Positions 23,245 through 35,083 are shown, counted from the first letter of the stretch. The stretch: DNA of 64,000 bases from Trametes villosa (GCA_002964805.2 PUDQ02000010.1:1116001-1180000), one strand, 5' to 3'. The notes: generated by a model not told the origin, from the sequence alone. Made by a program: numbers and translations.

Positions 23245-24271
23245 CTATGTTGAGAACGCGCTCCTCTTCTGAGCCAATTCCGCAAGCTTTTCTGGATTCT
23301 CCGCGATGACGTCGAAGCTGTTTACAGCCATCAGTAAAGGACCATTCGAAACGGCTGCCAGAACACGTACTAAGTGAACACGCTCTTCAAGTTCTCATAG
23401 TGATACTCCGGATAGCTCTCCTTGATCGTCTTGACCAGTTCTTCGAACACGATCTACCGCATCAGTCAGCATATCCGCCCCCAACCGCACACGGTACCCG
23501 GACTCAACACTCACCGCATACCCCCTCTCATTCAAATGCAGCCCATCCGTCAAGAACCCCTCCAACCCCTCCTCCTTCCTCCCGGCCGCCTCAAACAGCC
23601 TCCCCCACAGATCCACGACCGGCACACCCTCAATATCCCCCACCTCGCTCACCGCCTCCGCATACCTCCGCGTCGTCTCAAACTCCCTGTCAAGCTCCCG
23701 CGGGGGCTCCTTCGCCCGCTGTGCGCGCTCGCGCTGCGGCGTGTTCACCGGGGGCGGCGTCATAAGCACGACGCGCGTGTCCGGGGAGTATCGCGGCGAC
23801 TCCGGGGAGCCCACCGTCCACAGCAGTTTGCGGAGGTTGGCGCGGAAGCGCGCGAGCGGGACGTGCTGCGCCTTGGGCGGGGGCGCGGCGTCGTTCGCCC
23901 CGAACCAGATGACGAGCAGGCGCACTTTTGGCGCGTGCTGCTGCTGCTCCTTCGTCGCGAAACACTAAAGCGAAGCACGCCGTTAGAACGCGCGTGAGCG
24001 TTGGTGGGCAATGCAAGGGCTTACCTGCTCGAAGATGGGTAAAACCCATTCGGTGTTATACCCGCTGAACCCGCGGTTGAGCACATCCATCTTTCGATTG
24101 TATACATCTACCACCGCGCCAGCCCCATACTCATTAGCACATACCCAGCGCGAGGCATGATGAGAGAGCGTACGCACGAGCGAGCTTAGCCGCGAACCCG
24201 TTCAACTCAAACCCGCCCTGGGTGAGCGAGTCCCCCAGAAGCATGATCGCGTCTTGCACATATGCCGCCAT
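23245..24271 (-). CDS. GDSL esterase, isoamyl acetate-hydrolysing type (IAH1-like)
   Basis: Five exons, 24271-24178, 24107-24025, 23964-23515, 23453-23371 and 23317-23245, encode 260 aa, close to the usual IAH1 size. SGNH blocks are complete: MLLGDSLTQGGF (Ser 15), NRGFSGYNT (Gly 47), WFGANDA (Asn 83) and DGLHLNERGY (Asp 199, His 202). Such enzymes hydrolyse acetate and other short esters in the cytosol. The start was chosen so that GDSL follows the usual short N-terminus; the frame is open further upstream. The last intron (donor GTACGT at 23370) removes an apparent early stop and adds the C-terminal FDVIAENPEKLAELAQ helix. Confidence 0.93.
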
Positions 24272-25126
24272 CCTGTTGTATGCGTGCTCGCGACGGTCGT
24301 GGTCGAGTGCCAGGCTGTCGCGGTCGTAGAGCGCGGCGCGATGAGTGCGCGCGATCACATCGGGGTGCGGCGCGGGCTCCGACTTTCGCGGATCGCGCCT
24401 CGTCGGGCGCTTACGAGCTCAACGTCCGCCGCGATGAACCGCGAGGGCTTCACCCAGCGACGCAGACAGCGGCGCTGAGCACCAGCCCGACGGCGGTATG
24501 TCACCAGTGCACATGTACTGTGCGGGGAAGTGCTGATTGATGTTCTACAGGCATATGGGAGCAATCCGACCGCTACCCATGCCGAGCGGGGCATCCGAGA
24601 TGGCCCGGCCGTCGCCCCGTCCACTCCTCCCGACATGCAGCCTCTCGCCCCCGAAGTTGCGCATGTGTCGGTATTCGGCGTTGAAGACGTCGCCGGCGCC
24701 GCCTGCTGATGGCGCATAATCAATTTGCGCCCGAAGAGGGCGGGCGGGCGCCCCCCGTGTCGGCTGCGGGGGTAGGACAATAGCGGTCAATCCTACCAAC
24801 CTCCCGCGCAGGTGGCTAAAGGCGCCAACGGCAGCGGAAAGACCCTTTGGCAGCGACGCGTAATGCCTCAGTGCTCGCTTATGGGTTGCTTGAAAAGGCC
24901 GACATGTCCGGCGCAATTCAGACTCTCACTCTCTCCCACTTTCCGCGTGCTCCCCCCTCCCCTCCTATTGCTCTGCGTACTCATCTCCAAACGTCGCTTG
25001 GACTCGAAGCCAGGCACACACCCTCCTAACTCTCTGTACTCGTCGTGCCCGGACTTATCCGTGGTAAGCTCTCCCCTGGCCTACCCTCTATTGTGCTAAG
25101 GCGGGTCCCGCCCTTCAGCTTCAACA
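24272..25126. other. intergenic, no gene recognised
   Basis: Divergent promoter region between the esterase and the first F-box gene. It has only short frames. The pyrimidine-rich stretch at about 24925-25125 is a likely promoter/leader for the F-box gene. Confidence 0.5.
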
Positions 25127-26692
25127 ATGGAGCCCTTAGTTATCCCCAAACCAAGCCAGAAAACCCTGGACCGTGTTCGCAGGCTTCAACTTAGCTACAG
25201 CCCCCAGGACCGGATCAACAAGATGCCAGTCGAGGTACTCAACGCGATCTTCACGGAGGCCATCGCCGACTGGGCGAATGACCCCTACGCCCTTCTTACA
25301 CTGTCCCACGTCTGTAAGAAGTGGCAGAACATCATCGCCAGGAGTCCCCTGCTCCACAGGTCCTTCGCCGTCGCCCGCCCCGAGTTGACCACTCGCCATC
25401 TGGAGCGCTCGCGCGCACTTCCTCTCGACGTGGCTATCATCGACGTGCACCACAAGCCGATGGACCTTATGGACATGCTTATGAGCATCGACTTGCTAGG
25501 CCCCCAGCTCGGCCGGGTGCGCTCCATGGCGATTACTACGACTTCCTCCACGTTTGTATCATGGCTGGTGCACCTGCTGTCGAACCATCACTCCCGACAA
25601 GTCCTCGACCATCTATCCGTGACTAATCATTCGCCGGACACTCCGATCTACCTGAAGCCCGTCGTGCGCCCCGTCGCTGAGGCCGCAGTTGGACAGACGC
25701 TTCGTCAGCTCGCGTCCCTTTCCCTCCGCGACGTTCAGGTCTCCCCCCAAATCGTGTATGGATTAGGTGCGCCGCGGGAGGGCCCTCGTTCCTTTCATTT
25801 GCGTCAGCTAGAGCTTGTCTACACCGCTTCCCGCCCACCCTCTACCGCCACCTTGATCCGCGTGCTCGGGTGCTGCCCGCGGCTCGAGTCGCTCACTCTA
25901 CGCTCAGAGCAGCCCGTTGTGTTCGAGCGTACCGACGATACGGACGTCCCGACCGGCTATCCAACGAGCCTCAAGAAACTCGCCTTCCACGGACCATCAT
26001 TCAAGGCGCTGGTTCACATTCTCCGCCGCATCGACGCGAGCATCTTCCCGACAGGCCGTTTCGATCTGTCCTTTTCGATGTCCGACAACGCGATCGAGGA
26101 GCTGCTGCTCCCCCCACCGCTCGACGGTGGGCGTGTGCCCAAGATCGGCTGGCCTCGGGGCCTGCGCCGCCTGGACGTCCGCTCCGACGACCACCAACTC
26201 CTTCTCCTGGGTACGTACACCCCGACGTCCGACCGCACGATCCACGACCCGGAGCTCCGTCTGCGCATCGACACGCACGGAAGCATCGCCTCGCCGCTCG
26301 AACCCAGCCTCGGCTTCTGGTCCTGGCCGCTCAAAGAGGTCTACTGCGTCGAGGAAATCACTTTCGAACTTCACGGGGCGTTTACCATGCCCACCACCGA
26401 GGAGCAGTGGTACAACCTCCTCCGCCGGATGCGCTCCCTGCGCAAGATCGTGCTGTACCAGCCGTGGTGGATCGATGCGAGGGCGATGTTCCGGGCGTTG
26501 GAGCCCGATTCTGAAGAACCCACTGCCGACGGCAAGCCCCCGCCCAGGGCGTGCCCGAAGCTGGAGACAGTCGAACTCGTCGATATCGTCGGGGTCGAAC
26601 TCTCCCCCGGTCGCTTGTCGCCTACGGCCCATGTGCTGAAGCAATACCCCCGGTGCAAGGACATCCAGGTCATAATCCGACGCGAGATCTAG
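25127..26692 (+). CDS. F-box-like protein
   Basis: An uninterrupted frame of 521 aa. Residues about 28-80 fit an F-box: INKMPVEVLNAIFTEAI...ALLTLSHVCKKWQNIIARSPLL. The remainder has irregular leucine-rich segments (RQLELVYT, CCPRLESLTLRS, SLKKLAFHG) typical of the single-exon F-box/LRR-like families expanded in Agaricomycetes. The expected role is substrate adaptor in an SCF ubiquitin ligase through Skp1. The target is unknown. Confidence 0.88.
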   Translation: MEPLVIPKPSQKTLDRVRRLQLSYSPQDRINKMPVEVLNAIFTEAIADWANDPYALLTLSHVCKKWQNIIARSPLLHRSFAVARPELTTRHLERSRALPLDVAIIDVHHKPMDLMDMLMSIDLLGPQLGRVRSMAITTTSSTFVSWLVHLLSNHHSRQVLDHLSVTNHSPDTPIYLKPVVRPVAEAAVGQTLRQLASLSLRDVQVSPQIVYGLGAPREGPRSFHLRQLELVYTASRPPSTATLIRVLGCCPRLESLTLRSEQPVVFERTDDTDVPTGYPTSLKKLAFHGPSFKALVHILRRIDASIFPTGRFDLSFSMSDNAIEELLLPPPLDGGRVPKIGWPRGLRRLDVRSDDHQLLLLGTYTPTSDRTIHDPELRLRIDTHGSIASPLEPSLGFWSWPLKEVYCVEEITFELHGAFTMPTTEEQWYNLLRRMRSLRKIVLYQPWWIDARAMFRALEPDSEEPTADGKPPPRACPKLETVELVDIVGVELSPGRLSPTAHVLKQYPRCKDIQVIIRREI

Positions 26693-27391
26693 GCCCAGCC
26701 AAGTTTGTCGTGATCCTGCTTCAAAGGGATTGCATCGGTCCCCGTCATCCACGCGCAAGCATCGACTTCACCACGGCCTCTCGCGGAACCACTCCGGCCG
26801 CTACACTCGCTACCGCCACTGCGGTATACCCCCGTTTGTGCTCACAGTTCTGCCATATGCCATATGTAATAACGTTATCCCCTCATGTATGGACATCTCA
26901 TTACTCAGGAATCCACGTTGTTTTTATGCCACCGTTAAGCTCCTCGGACCGTGGCTGATCTGGAAACTCAGCAGATACAAGAAAGACGCGGTCCTCGTCC
27001 TTGGCTTCACTCACTCTGAGGCTCATGGCCGTTATCCGCTATGCCCGTAGATATACAATCAGGCGATATACAAGGTAACCGAGGCCGAACTTGAATACAA
27101 CGAAGTTCGCGCAAAACATTGCTTGTTGAGCGCTTAGCTCCTGCCACTCGGCCCCGCCGTCAGACAGCGTCAGACGTTCACTCGCGCAACGCATCATGTA
27201 CGTTGTATCGTGAGTACACCTTGTTCTCAATCCTCTATAAGTATGCTGGGAGAGTGCACGGAGATGGGTCAGAACACCCCAGCCCCTCAAAGCAAAGCCA
27301 ACCAATCTGTGAAGCGTAAGTCCCCCGTCACCTCCTCACTGTACCGTTCGAAGTCTCATGAGTTCTGTCCTCGATATCGGTGTCTCAGAGT
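26693..27391. other. intergenic, no gene recognised
   Basis: 3' region of the first F-box gene and promoter of the second. A TATA-like TCTATAAGTATG occurs at about 27233-27244. Confidence 0.45.
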
Positions 27392-28414
27392 ATGAAACCT
27401 CAGTCGCCAGAAGAGGTTCTGGCGTACGTGGCACGGGAGAGCGAACAGCGCCTCGGCACCCTCAACTCCTTAACGACAGAGCTGGTCGCGCTCAGACGAC
27501 TCCACAACTCCGTCGCTCTTCCCAACCGTCTACCTCCAGAAATGCTCATTGAGGTATTCAAGAATCTCGTTGAACACTCCCAGGAGGGCAGTATTACCAT
27601 AGTCTTAGCGCACCTCGTTCGTGCCACCCATGTCTGCAAGCGGTGGCGCGACATCGCTCTCGACGCAGCGCGGCTCTGGACAAGATTCCCTGCTGACCGT
27701 CTGGAGGCCACCGCGGCGTTTCTCGAACGGTCGAAGAACATGCCCATCATGGTATTCATCTCGACGCCGCTCTCTCCCCTACACCACATTGCCCGTGTGC
27801 TAGCCCGCCACCTCTCTCGCATCCGTGTGTTGCGTGTGCGTGGTCCTCCCGACCAGCATCTCGAACGCTTCTTTGGTCGGCTCAAAGCGCAAGCCCCGAT
27901 GCTCGAAGAACTGATTGTAGCGAAGCCCTTGCCGCCTCGTTTCATTGGACCAGACGAATCCATCGAACCAGCCTCTTCCCTCTTCGCAGAATGCTTCCCC
28001 TCCGCGTCCATAAAGAAGCTTGGCATCGGGAACGTCGTTGTTTTCCCCCGCATCTCCGTCCCGTGCTCTCTCGTGATACTCGAGCTCCGGCAAAACAGGG
28101 GGCGAGTCTCGCCAAACCTCCACGATCTGGTCGCATTCCTTGGCCAGTGCCCCCTTCTAGAACGACTGAGCATCGTAGGGTTTGTACCGCTGGATTCCCC
28201 CGCCTTCCCTCACCCACCACCCACTGTCACCCTCCCTCGCATGCGAAGCTTGTTCGTTTCCACCTCTAACGACTCAATGTTTCATCTATTGGGCTGCCTC
28301 TCCGTACCCCGTGCCACTATCATGAGGGACTTCAGTTCGCGGCGGGTGCAACCACCACGCCTATTAGGCCGCGCGCGGTTGCACCCGCCCGTCCCCCATT
28401 ACAAAGATGATTAA
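27392..28414 (+). pseudogene. F-box-like gene truncated by a SINE-like repeat
   Basis: 340 codons from the ATG at 27392. The F-box at about residues 44-96 reads LPNRLPPEMLIEVFKNLVE...ATHVCKRWRDIALDAARLW. Leucine-rich segments follow up to about residue 315. The reading frame then runs into a repeat at 28342 (hairpin arm GCGGGTGCAACC). The final ~25 residues, rich in Arg/Pro/His, come from that repeat, so the native C-terminus is lost; the first F-box protein is 180 residues longer. It may still make a protein that keeps the F-box. Confidence 0.8.
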
Positions 28415-28766
28415 AGAGGTCTTCTAACCGCGGGTAAGTAACCCACAGTTAGGAATTTCCGGCAAAGAAATTGGTGCAGCCGGGGATCGAACCCGCATCC
28501 GCACCGCAGGGAGTACCGCGCCGTACCGTTAATCCACTGATCCTTGTACTGGTAGGGAATCAGCAGCCATATCATTGGACTTTTCGGCTTTCCCCCGACA
28601 CAGGCGCGGCGCCTAAGTGCTAGTCCGGCTCCAGCTGCACCTGCCACTGCGGATGCACGCGCGGCTGCCACTCTGGATGCACCCCCGGCTGCCACTGTGG
28701 ATGCACCCGCGGCTGCAACCGCGCGGCTGCACCCGCGGCTGCAACCGCGGGTGCATCCACACTTGC
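28342..28766 (-). mobile_element. SINE-like repeat, copy 1
   Basis: Read on the minus strand: a GC-rich minisatellite built from GGTTGCAnCCGCGG-type units (about 28766-28622), then a spacer, then a tRNA-like Pol III block, then a terminal hairpin. The Pol III block has an A-box-like CAAGGATCAGTGGATTAACGG at 28546-28526 and an exact B-box GGGTTCGATCCC at 28494-28483. The shared tail AATTTCTTTGCCGG is at 28472-28459. In the hairpin, arms GCGGGTGCAACC (28388-28377) and GGTTGCACCCGC (28353-28342) enclose CCTAATAGG. The same order of parts occurs at 55740-56118. Confidence 0.6.
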
Positions 28767-29430
28767 AGTCGACCCCGCCCCCGCGCGCGCCCCCCGCCCG
28801 TCCCGCACGTCTCGCTCGCGCAGTGCGAAGCCGCTGCCCAGCGCGCACAATCGACGGCGCAGTGTATGGACGCCGCCACTCCTTCCCAACCCGCGAGCGA
28901 CGTCAGCAGCTCGCGCCGGCCGCACCTACGCAAGCCCCTCTTTTGCCCGACGATCCCACACCGGGCGATGTCCCTCCCCGACCGGCCGCTCGCGCCTGCT
29001 CGTCGCGCGGAATCTCGACCTCGCGATCGGGACGAGGCGCGAGCGCCACCAGCCCGCACACGCCCCGGTCTTGGTCTTCACGCAGCCTTCGCGCTCGACG
29101 CTGTCTCGTGCGCCGGGCGCCCACGCCCTCCTCCGCCCCGTCCCCGCACTCGTCTCCCCGCTCCGCGCTCTCCATACATGTACGTTCTCCATACATGTAC
29201 GTTCCCGTGTATAGCTACGACCCGACCCGCTCCCGTCCCCTCATCCCGCACCGTGCAGCGTCACGAGAGTAGAGTGCTGTAAACGAGGTGAGTCGTTTCG
29301 GGATGGCTGCGATGTGCTCCCAAAGGTACGGACCGTCGTGCTGTGCGCGCCGCGCAGGTCCTCGCGTCCGCGCGGACGCCTGCTGAGGCTGGACGATGCC
29401 AGATGGGAAGGCACGTACGCTGTGTGCCGC

Positions 29431-29466
29431 GAGGGGCGCGAGGGGCGCGAGGGGCGCGAGGGGCGC
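29431..29466 (+). repeat. 9-bp tandem repeat (GAGGGGCGC)4
   Basis: Four perfect copies of GAGGGGCGC. Confidence 0.9.
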
Positions 29467-29647
29467 GTTCGCGCGAGGTGCCAGGGTGTGAGGACGGCCT
29501 GTTCAGTGTCGCGCAGGAGAAGTGCACGAGCCCGTTCGCGGCTGCGTCGCTATGAGTACGATGCGGCGGGCGAGATGCTCGCGCTCACCGGGTTGCAGGC
29601 GCTTAGCGCGCGAGAGGCTCGAGCTCGTCTTGACGCCACTCGTTCAT

Positions 29648-29725
29648 GCCGTGCAGCAGCGGCGCGCAGTGTTGACGAGGTACGGAGCCGTGCAGCAGCG
29701 GCGCGGAGTGTTGACGAGGTACGTG
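29648..29725 (+). repeat. 39-bp tandem duplication
   Basis: Two near-identical copies start at 29648 and 29687 (GCCGTGCAGCAGCGGCGC...GTTGACGAGGTACG), with one clear difference (GCGCAG/GCGGAG). Confidence 0.9.
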
Positions 29726-31428
29726 TCTTGCCGCCCCCTGCACGGCTGCCGACATTTCCTCGCCGCAGGCATCGGAGGAGCGCGACGCGGCGTCGAAGTC
29801 TCCAGACTACCAGCCAGGAGGTGAGCACTCGGAGCGCACGGTTTCGGTACGCACCTGGGTTTGCTCGTGGTACACTGACCGTCCCATTCCACGGCCTCGG
29901 CGATACACTCCGCGCGGTCGTCGACGCCTCACTGCGTGTCGCGAGCAGGTCGGGCGCGGGCGGAGGGAGTTGAGCACGCTCGAGTCCGTGCGGCACAGGC
30001 GCAGCGGCGAGTGTGAGTGCGTGCGCGCGCGTTGTCGGGCTAAAGCGTTGTCAGCCCATAGCAGCACGCGTCCGTGGTCCAGCCGCCTCAATAAGGGCGC
30101 ACCGTATCGCTTCCCCGTCCAGTACCCCTGTCCCCAACGCTGTTGCTTCTCCTGTTGAATGACACCCGCTCTTCGTGCTCCGACGAGCACAATGTGCAAA
30201 CTGCCGAGCACGAAGAGGCCGCCGGGTCCGGGCGCGAGCTTTGTGCGTTGCGCGCCAGCGTTCGGATAGAGTGTGTCGCAGGCTGGAGGGCGACGCGGTC
30301 ATGCATGTGGGATTAGAGAGCTGCACGGTAGCGCCCTGCGTCACTACAGCCTCGTCAAAATCGGCGGAGCATAGCAAGCCAGTGTAGGGATAGTCAGCCG
30401 AGTTGGGCAAGCCAGAGATGGCGCGAGACATGGGACGCTGGCCGTCGAGGGCGCTGCACGGGCGTCAGATAATATAGATGGTCGCCCACTGCCCATCGAT
30501 GATCGAAAATCCACACTCACACGCATCAAGCCGCGTATAACCATGTCGTCAATGACGCATGTGGCGTCTCATTCTCGCCTCCACGATTTCCAGTCCTTAC
30601 TGCTTGAGCACTATTCTCGCGCTCACTCCTCCCTGCTCGCACCTCAAGAGCGACGCGTATGTTACTCGGACCTGCGCGACTTGCTACCCGCCCTGCTGTC
30701 GAGCATCCAACCTCCTCTCAACCTCGAGCACCAGTCTCTCGTCTATGACCCTGCGCCCTCCCTCTCCCGGTCTCACCCATCCCACTCGAGCATCCGCGCG
30801 CCGCGGGCGGAGCCCCATTCCAACAACCGCCCGATAGCATATGCCGCCGTGTTCGCGTCGCGGACAGCATCGCGCAACCGCACATCCAGCGGCCGCGTTG
30901 ATAGGTACGTGCCCCAAACCCGTAACTCCTCTCATTTCGGCCAATCCTTCCCCCCGCGCGTCCCTCCTCTCCACACTTCCATGCGCGCGCATCCACCGGG
31001 TCGCGCGCGCCCCTTCACACCCAGCCGACACTCCCCATCGCTCCCTGCACGCGCACCCCGCACCCATACTCGCGCACATCCGCGATGCAAGATGCTCGGC
31101 CCGCGCGCCATCCTCCTGACACTCTCTCCTCCCCGTGCCGCTCCCGATGCGCGCGCCCCCGTGCGCAAGTCTCCCTTTCGTTACGATACGCCAGTCGCCC
31201 AAGTCTCGCTTTCCTTACGATACGCCATCCGCCGCCGCGTAGCACAGTCCCGCCCGCTTGTCTTTAGATACTTGTAACCCCGCCCGTTGCAATGGTATTT
31301 CGTTTGCCAGACACGCACGCGCGTTATAGCGGGCAGCAAATTGACGTATAGCAAGATAGCGACATCACAAGTCAGCGACTAACACGAAAGCACGACCCTA
31401 TTCCTACAAAGACATTGCCCTATCACCT

Positions 31429-32042
31429 TTACTCGCCGCGCACGATCTCGATGCACCCCATCTGCGTACCCAGGAGATCCTCCAGGTCGGGCACGAGGAT
31501 GAACGTCGACGACTGCCATCCATACACCCCCTCCAGTATTTCAGCCGTCCTGCAGGAGTGTCAGTGACCAGGGCGCGCGAAAACGAACGCCGTGCTTACC
31601 CCGCATATTCGTGCGGCATCCAGAAACCTTCGAGGGGAGCGTCCAGAAGGAGCATGCCGCCGCCCGTGTGGACGGTCTCCGGGGTGATCAACTGAATCCG
31701 CGTCCCCGTCGTGGCCACCGGGCGGAAGCCCAGAGCGTAAAGAGCCTGCGCGCCGATGAGCGCGGCTCCGCACAGGTCGTGCTACTTACCTCGACAAAGG
31801 CGTCGAATTCCACTCCGAAACCGGTGAACGCCGTGTCGTCGTCGCACATAACGCCCTTCACGGCCTGCCCAGCTGTCAGTTTTGTTCGCGCATCTCAAGC
31901 AGTTAGTAGCTCCAATCAGCCCCGCCAAACGTACCTGGTAGTGCCGTAGACCCAGTCCGAATGACATACGCATCTTGCGGCGGTGAGTGGTAGTGGATGG
32001 TGGTGGTTGAAGGTCAAGGTCTGGCGCGCGCATTCCAGCCAC
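31429..32042 (-). CDS. small hypothetical protein, KDZ-cluster gene
   Basis: Four exons, 32042-31935, 31864-31790, 31745-31600 and 31549-31429, give 149 aa with every junction in frame. The start is uncertain: the Met at codon 1, 4, 24 or 26 could be used. The core sequence (GVMCDDDTAFTGFGVEFDAF, ALYALGFRPVATTGTRIQLI, GFWMPHEYAG) looks like a compact folded domain. The family is not recognised. It is the leftmost of a run of minus-strand genes leading up to the KDZ transposase. Confidence 0.7.
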
Positions 32043-32874
32043 GCGCCCTCACTTAAATACTTCGCGAATCGAATTGACCGTCCTACAAGGTGCATGATTG
32101 CAACCTATCCGTCAGGGTGATGTACTAGGTACGTCTCAACGCTTTCGTGCGATATCCGCGCGCAGTGTTCCTTCCGGCGTCGCGCCGCGTGTTCGTGCCA
32201 ATCGTCCCGTACACTTGCATGACCGTGGTGCTGGCGCCAGCGCGCACGCTTGTGATGCACTACCTACCGTCACCACGCTTCCGCACGTACCTCAGCCTGC
32301 GCATACCTACGCGCAGACAGCTCGCAAGGTCAGATTTACCCGCCTACCGCAGCTGCCAGGCGGCCCCGAAGGACTTAACCCTCAGCAGCAGAAGTACTTG
32401 CGACCGCGGCCCATGCTGACGCCCTCCCGCGCGGCCTCCAAATGCACCCCGGTCCCTCACCATACTGTAGTTGCCTATCGTCCTGCCACATTCAGTCTGC
32501 AGAATAAACATGGCGATCAGTGGGGGATGCTTCCCCACGATCGACTCGGTCAGGCACCGATCAATAGGCACCGCTTCTCGGGCGTCCTGCGGTCAATAGC
32601 TTATATGCCGGCACCTCGTGCCTGCTGCCAAGCCCGGCTACGTCACCGCATCCCGCGACGATCACCAATGCTACACACCTTGTCCCCGCCACAGTGCATG
32701 TTCATTCCTCCCTCGACCATAACCCAGCGACCAATTACGATACCGCTACCACCGTACGCCGCGTGCATCTCCCTCTACGTCCATCCCGAAGCCCTGCCCC
32801 ACGGTTCGACCATACATAGCACGGCCTGCTGTATTATCAGTAGCGATGCCAGATACAATACGCATATGCGAACT
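32043..32874. other. intergenic, no gene recognised
   Basis: A long plus-strand frame (32098-33117) crosses this gap but overlaps the last exon of the neighbouring minus-strand gene antisense and has no domain, so I do not call it. Confidence 0.5.
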
Positions 32875-34090
32875 TCAGAACACCCAGTCCGGCGAGCGCG
32901 CGGAAGACCCTTTCCCAGGGACGGTGCGCGCGCGCTGCTTGCCTTTGCGTTTCGCCGAACAGGCCGGTTGTTCGTCCACCCACTCCAGGGATGGAGAGCG
33001 CGTGCGTTGCCGCTTCACCGATATGGTGCTCGGGCCCTCTACCCACTCCAGCGAAGGCGAGCGCGGGCGCTTGGACTTCGTGTACCCCGGCGGCGGGCCG
33101 TCGAGGATTTCCAGTGAGGGCGATCGAACCCGTGCGTCCATGTTCTCCCGGTGGTACTCTTCCTGCGCTCGTGTGCCCGTCGTTAGTCACATCCTGTACG
33201 GCACAGCAAGGAGAGTTACCTGAGCGGCTTGCCCCGTGTAGCGAGCCTCCTTGAGAGCATCTTCGCGCGCACTATCGCGCATGGCCCGTGCATCTTCAAG
33301 AATGCCCAATATCTCCCCAAACCCGACAAGCTCGACGAGATCTGCACGTCTCAGCAGCAGCGCGCCCGCCTCGCCGTACACACGAAAGTTATGATTCTCG
33401 TCCGGCCGGTAGGGCTTCCACTCGGTGTGATGGTCGTCCCAGAAGCACGGCTCTAGCTGACCGAGGACCTCGTGGGGTAAGTGCTGCCCTATGATCTCCT
33501 GCCCTCCTTCCATCGTGGTCTGGACACGGGACTTTACGGGCCATGAGGTATCCTGCTCGGGCGGCGTCAGCGCTCCAGCCCGATTAAGTGCGCGGGTCCC
33601 ACCTGAGTCCACATCACCAGCGTCACTCCGCGCCCGGAATATCCGGCGCGCGGCTGCTTGGGCTGCCGTGCCGAACGAGCCCAGTTGTTTTTCTTCTCGA
33701 ACAAGGACAGCTGATGTCCGAGACCGATGCACTGTAGGCCAAGCGTTCGGATGAACACTCGATCTTGGGTGCTCTCCACGCGGATCCGGCTCGTTACGTC
33801 CTGCACCAACTCCCATTGCCCGACGTCGAACAGCCAGTTCTCGAAGATGCTGACGGAATCCGCCGGGCATGCTTCGAGAACCCAATCCAGGTCGCCGAGA
33901 CATATGTCGTTCTTCGCGCTTACGGTGACCTGCGTCTCGATGGGCAACTCTCCGGCCTATACGATGCGCGTTTGAGGCGGGCATATCCTATCGCGAGAAC
34001 GCCACTTACCTGGACCCACAGCACGAACAGGATGTCGCGCCTCCCCGCCGCAGGTGCGCCTTCTGCCTCGGCGTGGCGTACCTGTGTCAT
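32875..34090 (-). CDS. hypothetical protein, KDZ-cluster four-exon family, member 1
   Basis: Four exons, 34090-34010, 33956-33603, 33552-33220 and 33162-32875, give 351 aa. All three introns are in phase 0. Exon 1 ends in LFVLWVQ, exon 2 in LVMWTQ, and exon 3 holds TEWKPYRPDENHNFRVYGEAGALLLRRADLVELVGFGEIL. The same layout and landmarks appear in the genes at 35084-36072 and 49090-50335. The C-terminal exon is basic and carries three copies of RSPSLEW/I followed by V/L and an acidic residue, spaced 16-19 residues, then KRKGKQR, a possible nuclear localisation signal. Function is unknown; nuclear location is a guess from the tail. Confidence 0.75.
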
Positions 34091-34141
34091 CGAAGATTAG
34101 ACAGTCCCTCCGACACATGCCCAGGCTACTCACGGAGCTAT

Positions 34142-34736
34142 CTAGAAGATTGCCAATGACCTGGCAATACGTTGTGAGCAGACATCGGGACGCGGCTGCG
34201 CCAGTCTAATGCTTACGCCGAACGCTCCGCTGTTGGCCTTCTTGCGCCCTCCTCGGGCCTTTGGTCCCCCAGTCGCTGGCGCGCCCGCGCCCCCCACGCT
34301 CCGGCGGCGTGCCGTCATGTGTGCTTGTCGCAGTCGCCGGTCCTCTTCGCGTTGATCTTCGATCCTTCGCAAGTCCGCGTCCGACGGCCCTGGTTGTTCC
34401 GGGTAATATACATTCCCACAGACTTTGTCGCCCATCTTCACTGTGCACTGCAGACTTATGTGGTCAGTACCGGTTGCATGGCGATGTGCTCGCTGTACCC
34501 ACGCGTCCGTAGTGCGCCCCCGCGAAGCCCTCTTTAAAGGACAGGGCCACCACTTGGCCCACCCGGTGACCCTTGCGGCATTCGAACTCCTCGGGCATGG
34601 GGCCAGCGCATTCGAAACAAACGTCCTTCAAGGCGTCGGAATACCCCCGCTCGTGATCTCCGTCCAGCGGTACGAAACCTCGCGGCCGCTCGGGATACCC
34701 TTTGGGTCGCGGATAGCCGCGAAAGAGGTCTGCCAT
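34142..34736 (-). CDS. small Cys/His-containing hypothetical protein, KDZ-cluster gene
   Basis: Exon 34736-34503 (78 aa, starting MADLFRGYPRPKGYPERP) and exon from 34447. The second exon stays open to 34142 (179 aa), but a GTAAGC donor after SGAFG suggests it may end near 34208 with a further unseen exon. CFEC at 40-43, CRKGH at 53-57, and two more Cys after the junction could bind zinc. The tail is strongly basic (RRRS, KARGGRKK). It begins about 350 bp from the end of the next upstream gene on the same strand. Confidence 0.6.
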
Positions 34737-35083
34737 ACAGAGTAAGCGAGCGGGCCCAGGGGGTGGATGACGGTAGGAGCACAGAGTACGAAAAAAGCTG
34801 CGCGCGTGCCGACCGTCCGCCGCCCCGGTTGCGCGCAAAAGCCCGCGCGGCCGCTTCCCACGCACTCACGCCTCCTGTCTCTCCGCCGAGCTTCGCGCCG
34901 TGGTCGCGGCCAAGCTTGCCTTCAGAAGGTGCCCCTACCGATTAAGGCGGCACGACGTTCTGCTGATCACGTCGTTGAGCTGACATTGTGTACGGGAGTG
35001 CACCCTAGCCGGCGCGCCCATGCGCCTCCGACGCGTCCTAACAAACTACACTACGATTGCCGGGGCCCATATCGCCCCTACTC

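Larger units (their letters stand above)
28767..31428. other. GC-rich stretch without a convincing gene
   Basis: Many long but compositionally biased frames (Arg/Ala/Pro-rich) on both strands, including a 244-codon frame at 30543-31277, none with a domain or plausible splice pattern. Small tandem repeats are listed separately. Confidence 0.5.

Noticed and set aside
28460..28550. Functional tRNA gene
   Set aside because: The B-box is perfect and the 3' end reads GCACCA, but there is no matching 5' acceptor strand or anticodon arm, and a second diverged copy at 55.9-56.0 kb shows the same mobile context.
28342..28766. Helitron 3' end
   Set aside because: The terminal hairpin is suggestive, but there is no CTRR terminus downstream in either copy, and the Pol III boxes fit a SINE-like element better.
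30543..31277. 244-codon plus-strand frame in the gene-poor block
   Set aside because: Arg/Pro/Ser low complexity, no domain, equally long frames on the other strand, and partly made of short tandem duplications.
32098..33117. 339-codon plus-strand frame
   Set aside because: It overlaps the last exon of a well-supported spliced minus-strand gene antisense, has no domain, and its composition follows the GC bias of the region.
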